Source: JBFELU01 sp041572755 (GTDB taxonomy: Bacteria; Actinomycetota; Acidimicrobiia; Spongiisociales; UBA11373). Taken from it: a stretch of 64,000 bases of DNA. The DNA is taken from positions 62,001 through 126,000 of the forward strand of contig JBFFRY010000003.1 of assembly GCA_041572755.1 (NCBI GenBank). Direction: 5' to 3'. This document shows, piece by piece, positions 32,144 through 40,445 of this stretch (positions within the stretch are counted from its first letter, which is position 1; every line of letters begins with the position of its first letter). Position numbers and translations under genes: made by a program. Under the pieces are notes generated by a model. That model had not been told where the DNA came from. It made no database searches and saw only the letters and a program-made list of their open reading frames with translations.

Positions 32144-33570
32144 GCAATCCCCCCGACCTCAGCACCGGCGACCTGGAGACGCCCTCGCTCGAGCGGCCGA
32201 AAGCCACCGAGGCGGTCGATCCGGCGGTCGACCGCCGCCGGACGCACGAGATGTGGTTCACCGGCACCGAGGCCCCCACCGATCTCGGCCGTTTCACCGA
32301 CGAAGGCGCCCAGGAGATGCTGGGGACCGAAGAGGGGCAGGTCTTGGCCGACCAGGAGGGCCGGCTGGTCGCCGACGACTACCTCGAGGAGCCGAACGCG
32401 GTCGGTGATGAGGTTCAGATCGTCAACATGGGCCCCCAGCACCCCGCCACCCACGGAGTGCTGCGCCTCCAGTTGGAGCTCGACGGGGAGACGATCCGCC
32501 GTGCCAAGCCGATCATCGGCTACCTGCACACCGGGATGGAAAAGACCGCCGAGACGTTGTCGTTCCTTCAGGGCCCCACCAACGTCACCCGGATGGACTA
32601 CCTGTCGCCCTTCCACAACGAACTGTGCTTCTCGCTGGCGACGGAGGCCCTCCTCGGCATCGAGGTGCCGCCCCGAGCGCAGGTGATCCGCATCCTGATG
32701 ACCGAACTCAATCGCCTTTCTTCTCACCTGGTGTGGGTGGCCACGCAGGGGATGGACGTTGGGGCCCTCTCGATGATGCTCTACGGGTTCCGGGAGCGCG
32801 AGGAGATCCTCAACTTCTTCGAGAAGGTCACCGGGTTGCGGATGAACCACAACTACATCCGGCCCGGCGGGGTGGCCGCCGATCTTCCCGACGGGTGGGA
32901 GGACGACGTCGAGCGGCTCCTCGATCTCATCCCGAAGGGGATCGCCGACTACGAGGATCTGCTCACCGGCAATCCGATCTTCATCGAGCGGACCCAGGCG
33001 GTCGGCGTCATAACACCCGAGGAGTGCCTTGCTTACGGGGTGACCGGGCCGATCATGCGGGCCTCCGGCATCGACTGGGATCTCCGCAAGGCCTTCCCCT
33101 ACTCCGGGTTCGAGGAGTACGACTTCGACGTCCCCATCGGCAAACACGGCGACACCTTCGATCGCTACCTGGTGCGGATGGAGGAGATGCGGCAATCGCT
33201 CTCCATCGTGCGCCAGGCGACCGATCGGATGCCTCGGGGCGACTACCGCTCCGAGGACCGCAAGATCACCCCACCCCCACGTCTCCGCATCGACCAGTCG
33301 ATGGAGGCACTCATTCACCACTTCAAGATCTTCACCGAGGGCTTCAAGGTGCCCGAGGGGGAGGTGTATCAGGCGGTCGAGTCGCCCCGCGGCGAGCTCG
33401 GGATGTACCTGGTGTCGGACGGCGGCTCGAAGCCGTGGCGTCTCCATGTGAGAGCACCGTCGTTCGCCAACGTCCAGGCACTGCCGGTGATGCTCGCCGA
33501 TTCGCTGATCGCCGACACGGTCGCCACTCTGGCTTCGGTCGATCCGGTCCTGGGGGACGTGGACCGATGA
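32140..33570 (+). CDS. nuoD: NADH-quinone oxidoreductase subunit D with long N-terminal extension (copy 1)
   Basis: A 476-residue 49-kDa-type subunit that lines the quinone pocket. The catalytic core starts near residue 90 with VNMGPQHPATHGVLRL, then YLHTGMEK and the C-terminal DPVLGDVDR. The preceding 90 residues are acidic and without recognisable domain (EAPTDLGRFTDEGAQEML), absent from copy 2. I kept the upstream ATG 32140 because it makes the normal 4-bp overlap with nuoC. The extension could contact NuoC or NuoG, by inference. Confidence 0.93.
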   Translation: MSNPPDLSTGDLETPSLERPKATEAVDPAVDRRRTHEMWFTGTEAPTDLGRFTDEGAQEMLGTEEGQVLADQEGRLVADDYLEEPNAVGDEVQIVNMGPQHPATHGVLRLQLELDGETIRRAKPIIGYLHTGMEKTAETLSFLQGPTNVTRMDYLSPFHNELCFSLATEALLGIEVPPRAQVIRILMTELNRLSSHLVWVATQGMDVGALSMMLYGFREREEILNFFEKVTGLRMNHNYIRPGGVAADLPDGWEDDVERLLDLIPKGIADYEDLLTGNPIFIERTQAVGVITPEECLAYGVTGPIMRASGIDWDLRKAFPYSGFEEYDFDVPIGKHGDTFDRYLVRMEEMRQSLSIVRQATDRMPRGDYRSEDRKITPPPRLRIDQSMEALIHHFKIFTEGFKVPEGEVYQAVESPRGELGMYLVSDGGSKPWRLHVRAPSFANVQALPVMLADSLIADTVATLASVDPVLGDVDR

Positions 33571-34175
33571 CCTGGGCTCCGGAGCTCGAGGAACGGGCCC
33601 AAGCGATCATCGCCCGCTATCCAGAAAGGCGATCGGCGGCCATGCCGCTCCTCTACCTGGCGATGCTCGCCGACGGTCACCTCACCGATGCCGGACAGCG
33701 CCGGGTGGCCGAGTTGACCGGCTTGTCGGCGGCCCAAATACAGGCGGTGGCCACCTTCTACACGATGTTCAAGCGGCGCCCCCCCGGCCGCTACCTGGTC
33801 TCGGTGTGCACCTCGATCTCGTGCATGCTGCTCGGCGCCGACGAGGTGCTCGATGCCGTCGCCGACGAGACCGGTGTGGCCGACGGCGACGCCGACGAGG
33901 TGTTCGGCGTCGAACACGTCGAGTGCATCGGGGCCTGCGGCGGTGCCCCCGCCGTGCAGGTCAACTACGAACTGATCGAAGGCGTGACACCGGAGCAGGG
34001 TCGGGCGCTGTGTCGCTGGTTGCGGGAGGAACGCCCCGAGGTGGTCCTCGGTGACGAGATGCAGGAGCGCTTCGGCGGCCAGCGTTCGTTCGAGTGGGGT
34101 CCCTCTGAGGCGGAGGGGGCGGTGGCCCCGGTCCCGGCCTTCGGTCCGCTCGGCAGCACCGGGGGTGGCGAGTGA
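33567..34175 (+). CDS. nuoE: NADH-quinone oxidoreductase subunit E (copy 1)
   Basis: A 202-residue thioredoxin-like [2Fe-2S] subunit (cluster N1a) of the NADH-oxidising module. Ligands: CTSISC and ECIGACGGAP. A Pro/Gly-rich tail after about residue 165 is longer than in most homologues. It overlaps nuoD and nuoF by 4 bp each. Copy 2 of the operon lacks this gene. Confidence 0.94.
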   Translation: MTWAPELEERAQAIIARYPERRSAAMPLLYLAMLADGHLTDAGQRRVAELTGLSAAQIQAVATFYTMFKRRPPGRYLVSVCTSISCMLLGADEVLDAVADETGVADGDADEVFGVEHVECIGACGGAPAVQVNYELIEGVTPEQGRALCRWLREERPEVVLGDEMQERFGGQRSFEWGPSEAEGAVAPVPAFGPLGSTGGGE

Positions 34176-35458
34176 CCACCCAGATCCTCACCACCCGCAT
34201 GGAGGCCCACCCCGCCGACAGTCACACCCTGAGCCGGTACCTGGCGACCGGCGGTTACGAGTCGCTTCGCAAAGCGCTGGGAATGTCGCCGGACGAGCTC
34301 ACCGAAGAGGTGAAGGCATCCAACATCCGGGGGCGGGGCGGCGCCGGGTTCCCGATGGGCGTCAAATGGGGCTTCCTCGCTCCCGCCGAGCCCCGCTACC
34401 TGGTGGTCAACGCCGATGAGTCTGAGCCGGGCACCTTCAAGGACCGCCAGCTGCTGGAGCGCGACCCCCACCAGTTGCTGGAGGGGATCGTGATCACCGC
34501 CTTTGCGCTGGGAGTCCGCCGTGCCTTCGTGTACGTGAGGGGCGAGTATCCCCGGCCGGCCCGGCGTCTGCAGCGTGCCGTGGACGAGGCCTACGAAGCG
34601 GGGTACCTGGGGAGCGACGTGCTCGGTTCAGGGTTCTCCCTCGACGTCACCGTGCACCTCGGCGGTGGCGCCTACATCTGCGGGGAGGAGACGGCACTGC
34701 TCAACAGCCTCGAAGGCAAGCGGGGCGAGCCCCGGCTCAAACCTCCGTTCCCGGCGGTGGAAGGCCTCTACGCCAAGCCGACGATCGTCAACAACGTGGA
34801 GACGGTCAGCAACGTGCCGTGGATCATCGCCAACGGAGGCGCCGCCTACGACGCCATCGGCCCCGAGGGGTCCCGGGGCACCCGGATGTTCTCGCTGTCC
34901 GGCCACGTGGAGCGGCCCGGCAACTACGAGATCGTCATGGGGATGACGTGGCGGGATTTCATCTTCGGTCTCGGCGGCGGGATCAGGAACGGCCACGCTC
35001 TCAAGGCCTGGATTCCCGGCGGGGCCTCGGCCCCGTGGCTGGTGGAGGAGCACCTCGACGAGCCGATCACCATCGATGCCGCCGATCGGCTCGGCACCAT
35101 GCTCGGTTCGGGCGCCGTCGTGGTGATGGATGACACCACCTGCATGGTGAAGGCCGCCCTGAGGGTGGTCCGCTTCTTCTCCCACGAGTCGTGCGGGCAG
35201 TGCACGCCGTGCCGGGAGGGGACCACCTGGTTGCAGCAGATCCTCACTCGCCTCGAGCAGGGTGCCGGTCGGATCGTCGATCTCGATCTGCTCCTCGACG
35301 TCGGCGACACGATCAGCCCCGGACTCGGCTGGCCCCCGGCCATGACGACGATCTGTCCCCTCGGCCCCTCGGCGGTGTCGCCGATCACTTCGCTGCGGGC
35401 CCATTTCAAGGACGAAGTGACCCGTCACGTCGACGAAGGGCGGTGCCCCTTTGGCTGA
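34172..35458 (+). CDS. nuoF: NADH-quinone oxidoreductase subunit F (copy 1)
   Basis: A 428-residue subunit that binds NADH, FMN and [4Fe-4S] cluster N3, the entry point for electrons. Motifs: GRGGAGFPMGVKWGF (NADH/FMN binding), NADESEPGTFKDR, ICGEETALLNSLEG and the cluster motif SCGQCTPCREG, with the fourth Cys in TTICPLGPSAV. GTG 34172 overlaps nuoE and the end overlaps nuoG by 8 bp. This makes complex I copy 1 NADH-dependent. Confidence 0.96.
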   Translation: MTTQILTTRMEAHPADSHTLSRYLATGGYESLRKALGMSPDELTEEVKASNIRGRGGAGFPMGVKWGFLAPAEPRYLVVNADESEPGTFKDRQLLERDPHQLLEGIVITAFALGVRRAFVYVRGEYPRPARRLQRAVDEAYEAGYLGSDVLGSGFSLDVTVHLGGGAYICGEETALLNSLEGKRGEPRLKPPFPAVEGLYAKPTIVNNVETVSNVPWIIANGGAAYDAIGPEGSRGTRMFSLSGHVERPGNYEIVMGMTWRDFIFGLGGGIRNGHALKAWIPGGASAPWLVEEHLDEPITIDAADRLGTMLGSGAVVVMDDTTCMVKAALRVVRFFSHESCGQCTPCREGTTWLQQILTRLEQGAGRIVDLDLLLDVGDTISPGLGWPPAMTTICPLGPSAVSPITSLRAHFKDEVTRHVDEGRCPFG

Positions 35459-37877
35459 TCCCGCCGAGACGGCCACCATCACGGTCGACGGCACCGAGCG
35501 GCAGGTCGCCGCCGGAACCCTGCTGATCGAGGCCCTCCAGGAGGTCGGGGTCTACATTCCGCACTTCTGCTGGCACCCCCGCATGAAACCGGTCGGCATG
35601 TGCCGGATGTGCCTGGTCGAAGTCGAGGGCCCCAGGGGAGTCGCTCTGGGGACATCGTGCACCATGCCGGTCGCCGACGGGATGGTGGTGCACACCACGT
35701 CGCCGACGGTCAAGAAGGCCCAAGAGGGGATCCTGGAGCTCCTTCTCATCAACCACCCCCTCGACTGCCCGGTGTGCGACAAGGGCGGCGAGTGCCCGCT
35801 GCAGGACCAGACGATGTCGCACGGGCCGGGGGAGAGCCGATTCGTCGAGGAGAAGCGCCACTATCCCAAGCCGATCCCGATCTCGGACCTCGTGCTGCTC
35901 GATCGGGAACGGTGCATCCTCTGTGCCCGCTGCACCCGTTTCAGCGACGAGATCTCGGGCGATCCGCTGATCGAGTTCCGCGACCGGGGCAACACCACTC
36001 AGGTCAACACCTTCCCCGACGAGCCGTTCTCCTCATACTTCAGCGGCAACACGGTGCAGATCTGCCCGGTGGGCGCTCTCACCGCCACCCCGTACCGGTT
36101 CAGGGCCAGGCCCTGGGATCTCGAGGCGGTCGAGAGCTCCTGTCCCCACTGTTCCGTGGGTTGCCGGATCTCGGTGCAGGCCTCGCAGGGTCGGGTGCTG
36201 CGGTTCCTCGGCGTCGACAACGACTCCACCAATCAAGGGTGGCTGTGTGACAAGGGACGTTTCGGATTCGAGTTCATCCATTCGCCCGACCGGCTCACCA
36301 CTCCGCTGGTGCGAGAGGACGGCGAACTGCGTGAGGCCACGTGGACGGAGGCTCTCGACCGGGCCGCCGAAGGCCTGGACGCGGTTATCGCCTCGTCCGG
36401 GTCCGATGCCGTTGCCGGACTGGGTGGAGCACGGGGCACCAACGAGGAGGCCTACGCCTTCGGGAAGTTCCTGAGAGCCGGGCTGGGGACCAACAGCGTG
36501 GACGCCCAGCTCGACGACGGTCTCGATCCCCGCCTCCTCACCGGTGTGGTCTCGCGGGGAACGATCGCCGACCTGGAGAGGGCCAAGGCGATCCTGGTGT
36601 GGGCTCCCGACCTCAAGGAGGAGCTCCCGGTTCTCTACCTGCGGGTCCGGCGGGCGGCCGCCGAACTGGGAGCCCGGCTCATCGTCGTCCATCCCCGGCG
36701 CAATGGGTTGGACGATGTGGCCGAGTTCTCCTTCCGCTACCGGCCCGGCGCCGGCGCCGAGGTGCTGCGCAGCCTGGCGGCGGGCGAAGGTGACTACGCC
36801 GAGGCTCGTCACGCCCTCACTGAGGGCCCGGTGGTGGTGATCGTGGGCCGAACCGGCCTCACCGAGGATCCCCGAACCGCCGAGGCGGTGGCCGGTTTTG
36901 CCGCCGGGCTCCACGACGTGTCGATCCTGCCGGTCGTCCGTCGCCCCAACGCCTACGGCGCCCTCGACATGGGCCTGGCCCCCGATCTTCTCCCCGGCCG
37001 GGTCGCCCTCGACGACGCCGGGGCTCGGGCGGCCCTCGAAGCGGTGTGGGGGCCCCTCCCCGACGGCGCCGGTCGCGACGCCGCAGGGGTGCTCTCGGGC
37101 CTCACGTCGGGAGAGATGAAGGGCCTGGTGCTCTTCGGCATCGACCCGGCCGCCGATCACCCGGAGGGGGCGGCGGCGGTGGAAGCCGCCCAGTTCGTGG
37201 TGGCGCTCGACATGTTCCGCACCGCTTCGGTGGAGAGGGCCGACGTGGTGTTGCCGGTGCTCGGCTTCGGCGAAGTCGAGGGCACGGTCACCAACCTCGA
37301 GGGCCGGGTCCAGAAGGTCAACGGCCTGCTGTCGGGTCCCGGGCTGGCTCGTCCGTCCTGGGAGGCGCTCGAAGACCTGGCCCGCCGCATGCACCGCTCG
37401 CTGGGCGCCACTTCGGCGGCGGCGCTCGCCAAGGAGATCGCCGCCACGGCGCCGGCCTATCGGGGCATCACCTGGGACGCCCTGGCGTGGGGCGACGGCC
37501 GGGAAGGCCTGGTGGCGCCCGGTCCCGAAGGCGAGAGCGGCATCGAGTACCGGCCGTCCGAGGAGGCGCCGGCGCCGGAGACGGCGGATTGGACCCTGCA
37601 CCTGGCGCGGGTGCTCTACGACGGCGGCACCCTGGTGGGTGCCGGGCCCTCACTCGCCCGGTTGGCACCCGAGCCCGGCGCCTATCTGCATCCCGAAGAC
37701 GCCGGACGGCTCGGCGTCGCCGAGGGATCGCAAGTGCGGCTCACCGGTTCGAGCGGTGAGGCGGTGCTCGCCGCCGCCTTCGACGAGTCACTGGCGCCCG
37801 GTACGGTCTATCTGCCGTTCAACCTGGGGGTGTCGGTGGGGACGGGGCGGGCCGTGACGGTGGAGGCGGTGTCGTGA
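35451..37877 (+). CDS. nuoG: NADH-quinone oxidoreductase subunit G (copy 1)
   Basis: An 808-residue iron-sulfur subunit. The N-terminal [2Fe-2S] domain (FCWHPRM, GMCRMCLVE) is followed by CPVCDKGGECPLQ, by CILCARCTRF with QICPVG, and by an extra cluster site (CPHCSVGC, WLCDKG) like N7 of some bacteria. The molybdopterin-oxidoreductase-like C-terminal part is complete but binds no molybdopterin in this family. TTG 35451 makes an 8-bp overlap with nuoF. The stop overlaps nuoH by 4 bp. Confidence 0.95.
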   Translation: MADPAETATITVDGTERQVAAGTLLIEALQEVGVYIPHFCWHPRMKPVGMCRMCLVEVEGPRGVALGTSCTMPVADGMVVHTTSPTVKKAQEGILELLLINHPLDCPVCDKGGECPLQDQTMSHGPGESRFVEEKRHYPKPIPISDLVLLDRERCILCARCTRFSDEISGDPLIEFRDRGNTTQVNTFPDEPFSSYFSGNTVQICPVGALTATPYRFRARPWDLEAVESSCPHCSVGCRISVQASQGRVLRFLGVDNDSTNQGWLCDKGRFGFEFIHSPDRLTTPLVREDGELREATWTEALDRAAEGLDAVIASSGSDAVAGLGGARGTNEEAYAFGKFLRAGLGTNSVDAQLDDGLDPRLLTGVVSRGTIADLERAKAILVWAPDLKEELPVLYLRVRRAAAELGARLIVVHPRRNGLDDVAEFSFRYRPGAGAEVLRSLAAGEGDYAEARHALTEGPVVVIVGRTGLTEDPRTAEAVAGFAAGLHDVSILPVVRRPNAYGALDMGLAPDLLPGRVALDDAGARAALEAVWGPLPDGAGRDAAGVLSGLTSGEMKGLVLFGIDPAADHPEGAAAVEAAQFVVALDMFRTASVERADVVLPVLGFGEVEGTVTNLEGRVQKVNGLLSGPGLARPSWEALEDLARRMHRSLGATSAAALAKEIAATAPAYRGITWDALAWGDGREGLVAPGPEGESGIEYRPSEEAPAPETADWTLHLARVLYDGGTLVGAGPSLARLAPEPGAYLHPEDAGRLGVAEGSQVRLTGSSGEAVLAAAFDESLAPGTVYLPFNLGVSVGTGRAVTVEAVS

Positions 37878-38986
37878 CCGGCTTCCTGGAAGACCTCTTC
37901 GCCAACGTGTGGTGGTCGGCCATCATCAAGGTCGTCGCCGCCTTCGCCCTGCTGGTCGTCAACGTCCTGCTCCTGGTGTGGATGGAGCGCAAGATCGTGG
38001 CCGACATGCAGAATCGCATCGGCCCCATGCGGGCCGGGCCGTTCGGCGTGCTGCAGACGGTTGCCGATGGCGCCAAGCTGTTCTTCAAGGAACTCATCAC
38101 CCCCCGCAAGGTCGAGCTGGGGGTGTACTTGGCGGCTCCGGTGATGGCGATGATCCCCGCCTTCCTCATCTTCCTGGTGATCCCCATCGGGGAGCCGTTC
38201 ACGATCGGTGCCACGGAGGTGACCCTGCAGGGCACCGACTTGAACGTGGCGGTGCTGTTCGTGCTGGCGATGTCGTCGCTGGCGGTGTACGCCATCGTGT
38301 TCGCCGGGTGGGCCTCCGGATCCAAGTACCCCCTCCTCGGCGGGGTCCGGGCCACCGCCCAGATGATCTCCTACGAGGCGGCGATGGGGTTGTCGCTGAT
38401 CCCGGTGATCCTGTTCGCGTCGAGCCAGATGGGCGACGGGTCGTCCGGCTTGGGGGCGATGTCGATGTCCCAGCTCGTCGAGCTCCAGCAGGGGTCGTTC
38501 CGGGGACCGATCCCGGCGTGGTTCATCTTCTGGCTGCTGCCGTCTTTCGTGATCTTCTTCATCTCGGCGATCGCCGAGGCCAACCGGGCCCCCTTCGATC
38601 TGGTCGAGGCGGAGACTGAGATCGTGGGAGGCTTCCACACGGAGTACTCCGGTATCCGCTTCGCGCTGTTCTTCCTCGCCGAGTACATCAACATGTTCAA
38701 CCTGTCCGCCCTGGCCACCACCTTCTTCCTCGGCGGCTGGCTCGGTCCGACCTTCGATGGGGTGCTGCCCGGGTTCCTGTCGGCTCTCATGCCGATCTTC
38801 TGGTTCTTCCTGAAGACGTACGTCCTGTTGTTCATCTTCATGTGGGTGCGGGCCACGCTCCCCAGGCTGCGCTACGACCAGCTCATGACGCTCGGCTGGA
38901 AGCGGTTGATTCCGGCCAGCCTGGCCTGGCTGGTGCTGTTCACCGTGGTGACGGCCTGGCGGACCTTCGGAGCGCCGTGGTCATGA
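37874..38986 (+). CDS. nuoH: NADH-quinone oxidoreductase subunit H (copy 1)
   Basis: A 370-residue membrane subunit with about eight helices, forming the floor of the quinone tunnel. Hallmarks: WMERKIVADMQNRIGPMRAGPFG, ADGAKLFFKE, EANRAPFDLVEAE and ETEIVGGFHTEYSGIRF. GTG 37874 overlaps nuoG by 4 bp. Between its stop and nuoI are 16 bp with a good ribosome-binding site (GGGAGGTGA). Confidence 0.96.
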   Translation: MTGFLEDLFANVWWSAIIKVVAAFALLVVNVLLLVWMERKIVADMQNRIGPMRAGPFGVLQTVADGAKLFFKELITPRKVELGVYLAAPVMAMIPAFLIFLVIPIGEPFTIGATEVTLQGTDLNVAVLFVLAMSSLAVYAIVFAGWASGSKYPLLGGVRATAQMISYEAAMGLSLIPVILFASSQMGDGSSGLGAMSMSQLVELQQGSFRGPIPAWFIFWLLPSFVIFFISAIAEANRAPFDLVEAETEIVGGFHTEYSGIRFALFFLAEYINMFNLSALATTFFLGGWLGPTFDGVLPGFLSALMPIFWFFLKTYVLLFIFMWVRATLPRLRYDQLMTLGWKRLIPASLAWLVLFTVVTAWRTFGAPWS

Positions 38987-39002
38987 CGGGGGAGGTGATG
39001 CC

Positions 39003-39626
39003 GTGGGCCTGCTGACGCCGCTGGCCGGCTTCGCCGTGACGTTCCGGCAGATGTTCCGGCGCCGGGTCACCACCAGCTACCCGAAGGAGAAGCGCACCAA
39101 GCCGCAGCGCTTCCACGGCCGCCACGTCCTCAACCGCTACCCCGACGGCATGGAGAAGTGCATCGGGTGTGAGCTGTGCGCCGGGGTGTGTCCGGCCCGC
39201 TGCATCTATGTGCGCGGCCGGGACAACCCACCCGACGCCCCGGTGAGCCCCGGGGAGCGGTTCGGGTTCATCTACGAGATCAACATGTTGCGCTGCATCT
39301 TCTGCGGGTTGTGTGTCGAAGCGTGCCCGACCGAGGCGATCACGATGACCCATCTCTTCGAGATGTCGGTCGACAGCCGCGACGACGCCATCTACACCCG
39401 CGCGGAGTTGCTGATGGAGCCCGACGGCACCGTGCCTCACCCCCAGGCCCCCAACCGGCTCATCGACATCGACGAACTGAAGATCGCCGATGGATGGATG
39501 CGGGCCACTGCCTCCGCCGGCCGGGCCGCCTACGAGGGGACCACCGGGTGGACGCCGACCGCCGGCGCCGGGCACCGGCCCCCGGAGGTCGGTCAGAGTG
39601 GCACCGACGAGGAAGGCGGCGGCTGA
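39003..39626 (+). CDS. nuoI: NADH-quinone oxidoreductase subunit I (copy 1)
   Basis: A 207-residue ferredoxin-like subunit with two [4Fe-4S] clusters (N6a and N6b) leading to N2. Motifs: CIGCELCAGVCPARC and CIFCGLCVEACPTEA. A Gly/Ala-rich C-terminal tail of about 45 residues follows the domain. GTG 39003 follows the GGAGG element at suitable spacing. The stop overlaps nuoJ by 1 bp. Confidence 0.95.
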   Translation: MGLLTPLAGFAVTFRQMFRRRVTTSYPKEKRTKPQRFHGRHVLNRYPDGMEKCIGCELCAGVCPARCIYVRGRDNPPDAPVSPGERFGFIYEINMLRCIFCGLCVEACPTEAITMTHLFEMSVDSRDDAIYTRAELLMEPDGTVPHPQAPNRLIDIDELKIADGWMRATASAGRAAYEGTTGWTPTAGAGHRPPEVGQSGTDEEGGG

Positions 39627-40141
39627 TGGTCGAGTTCGTCCTCTTCGTCATCTTCGGGGCGGCGGCCGTCACCGGGGCGGTGGTGATGGTTTGGGCCCGG
39701 AACCCGGTCTACTCGGCTCTCGGGCTCATGCTGACGATGTTCTCGATCGCAGTGTTCTACGTGTCGAACGCCGGGCACTTCGTGGCCGCCGTGCAGGTGA
39801 TCGTGTACGCCGGGGCGGTGATGACCCTGTTCCTCTTCGTGATCATGTTCATCGGTGTCGACAAGGCGGAGGACCGGCGCGAGACGTTGCTGCTGCAGCG
39901 GCCCCTGGCGATCGGCCTTCTCGGCTTGCTGGCCGCCGGGGTGCTGGTTGCCGGGCGGGAGGCCTGGGTCACCGGGCGGGTCAGGGTCGGTGACCCGGTC
40001 AACGGGACCGCCGAGGCCATTGGGGAACGGCTCTTCGACGAGTGGCTCCTGCCGTTCGAGGTGACCGCTCTGCTGCTGATCATCGCCGCGGCGGGGACGA
40101 TCGCCCTCGCCTTCTACCGGCGCGGGGAGGAGGATCAGTGA
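39626..40141 (+). CDS. nuoJ: NADH-quinone oxidoreductase subunit J (copy 1)
   Basis: A 171-residue, five-helix membrane subunit. Hallmarks: WARNPVYSALGLMLTMFSIAVFYV and VIVYAGAVMTLFLFVIMF, the third helix with the pi-bulge region involved in coupling. The ATG shares one base with the nuoI stop and the stop overlaps nuoK by 4 bp. Confidence 0.95.
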   Translation: MVEFVLFVIFGAAAVTGAVVMVWARNPVYSALGLMLTMFSIAVFYVSNAGHFVAAVQVIVYAGAVMTLFLFVIMFIGVDKAEDRRETLLLQRPLAIGLLGLLAAGVLVAGREAWVTGRVRVGDPVNGTAEAIGERLFDEWLLPFEVTALLLIIAAAGTIALAFYRRGEEDQ

Positions 40142-40443
40142 CCGTCACCCCCGGCTGGTACATGGCCCTGGCGGCGGTGCTGTTCGTGATCGGCGCCTCG
40201 GGGATCCTGGTGCGGCGCAACGCCCTCGTCATGTTCATGTCGGTGGAGCTAATGCTGAACGCGGTGAACCTCTCGTTCGTTGCCGCGGGGCGGGAACTGA
40301 ACACGCTGGACGGGCAGGTGGCGGTGTTCTTCGTGATGGTCGTGGCGGCCGCCGAGGTGGTCGTCGGGCTGGCGATCATCGTCACGATCTTCAGGCGCCG
40401 GGCCACGGCGTCCGTCGATGACCTGTCGGAGCTGAAGGGGTAG
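40138..40443 (+). CDS. nuoK: NADH-quinone oxidoreductase subunit K (copy 1)
   Basis: A 101-residue, three-helix membrane subunit with buried glutamates used in proton transfer: MSVELMLNAVNL and AAAEVVVGLAII. GTG 40138 overlaps nuoJ. The length and motifs match family norms. Confidence 0.95.
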   Translation: MTVTPGWYMALAAVLFVIGASGILVRRNALVMFMSVELMLNAVNLSFVAAGRELNTLDGQVAVFFVMVVAAAEVVVGLAIIVTIFRRRATASVDDLSELKG

Positions 40444-40445
40444 CC

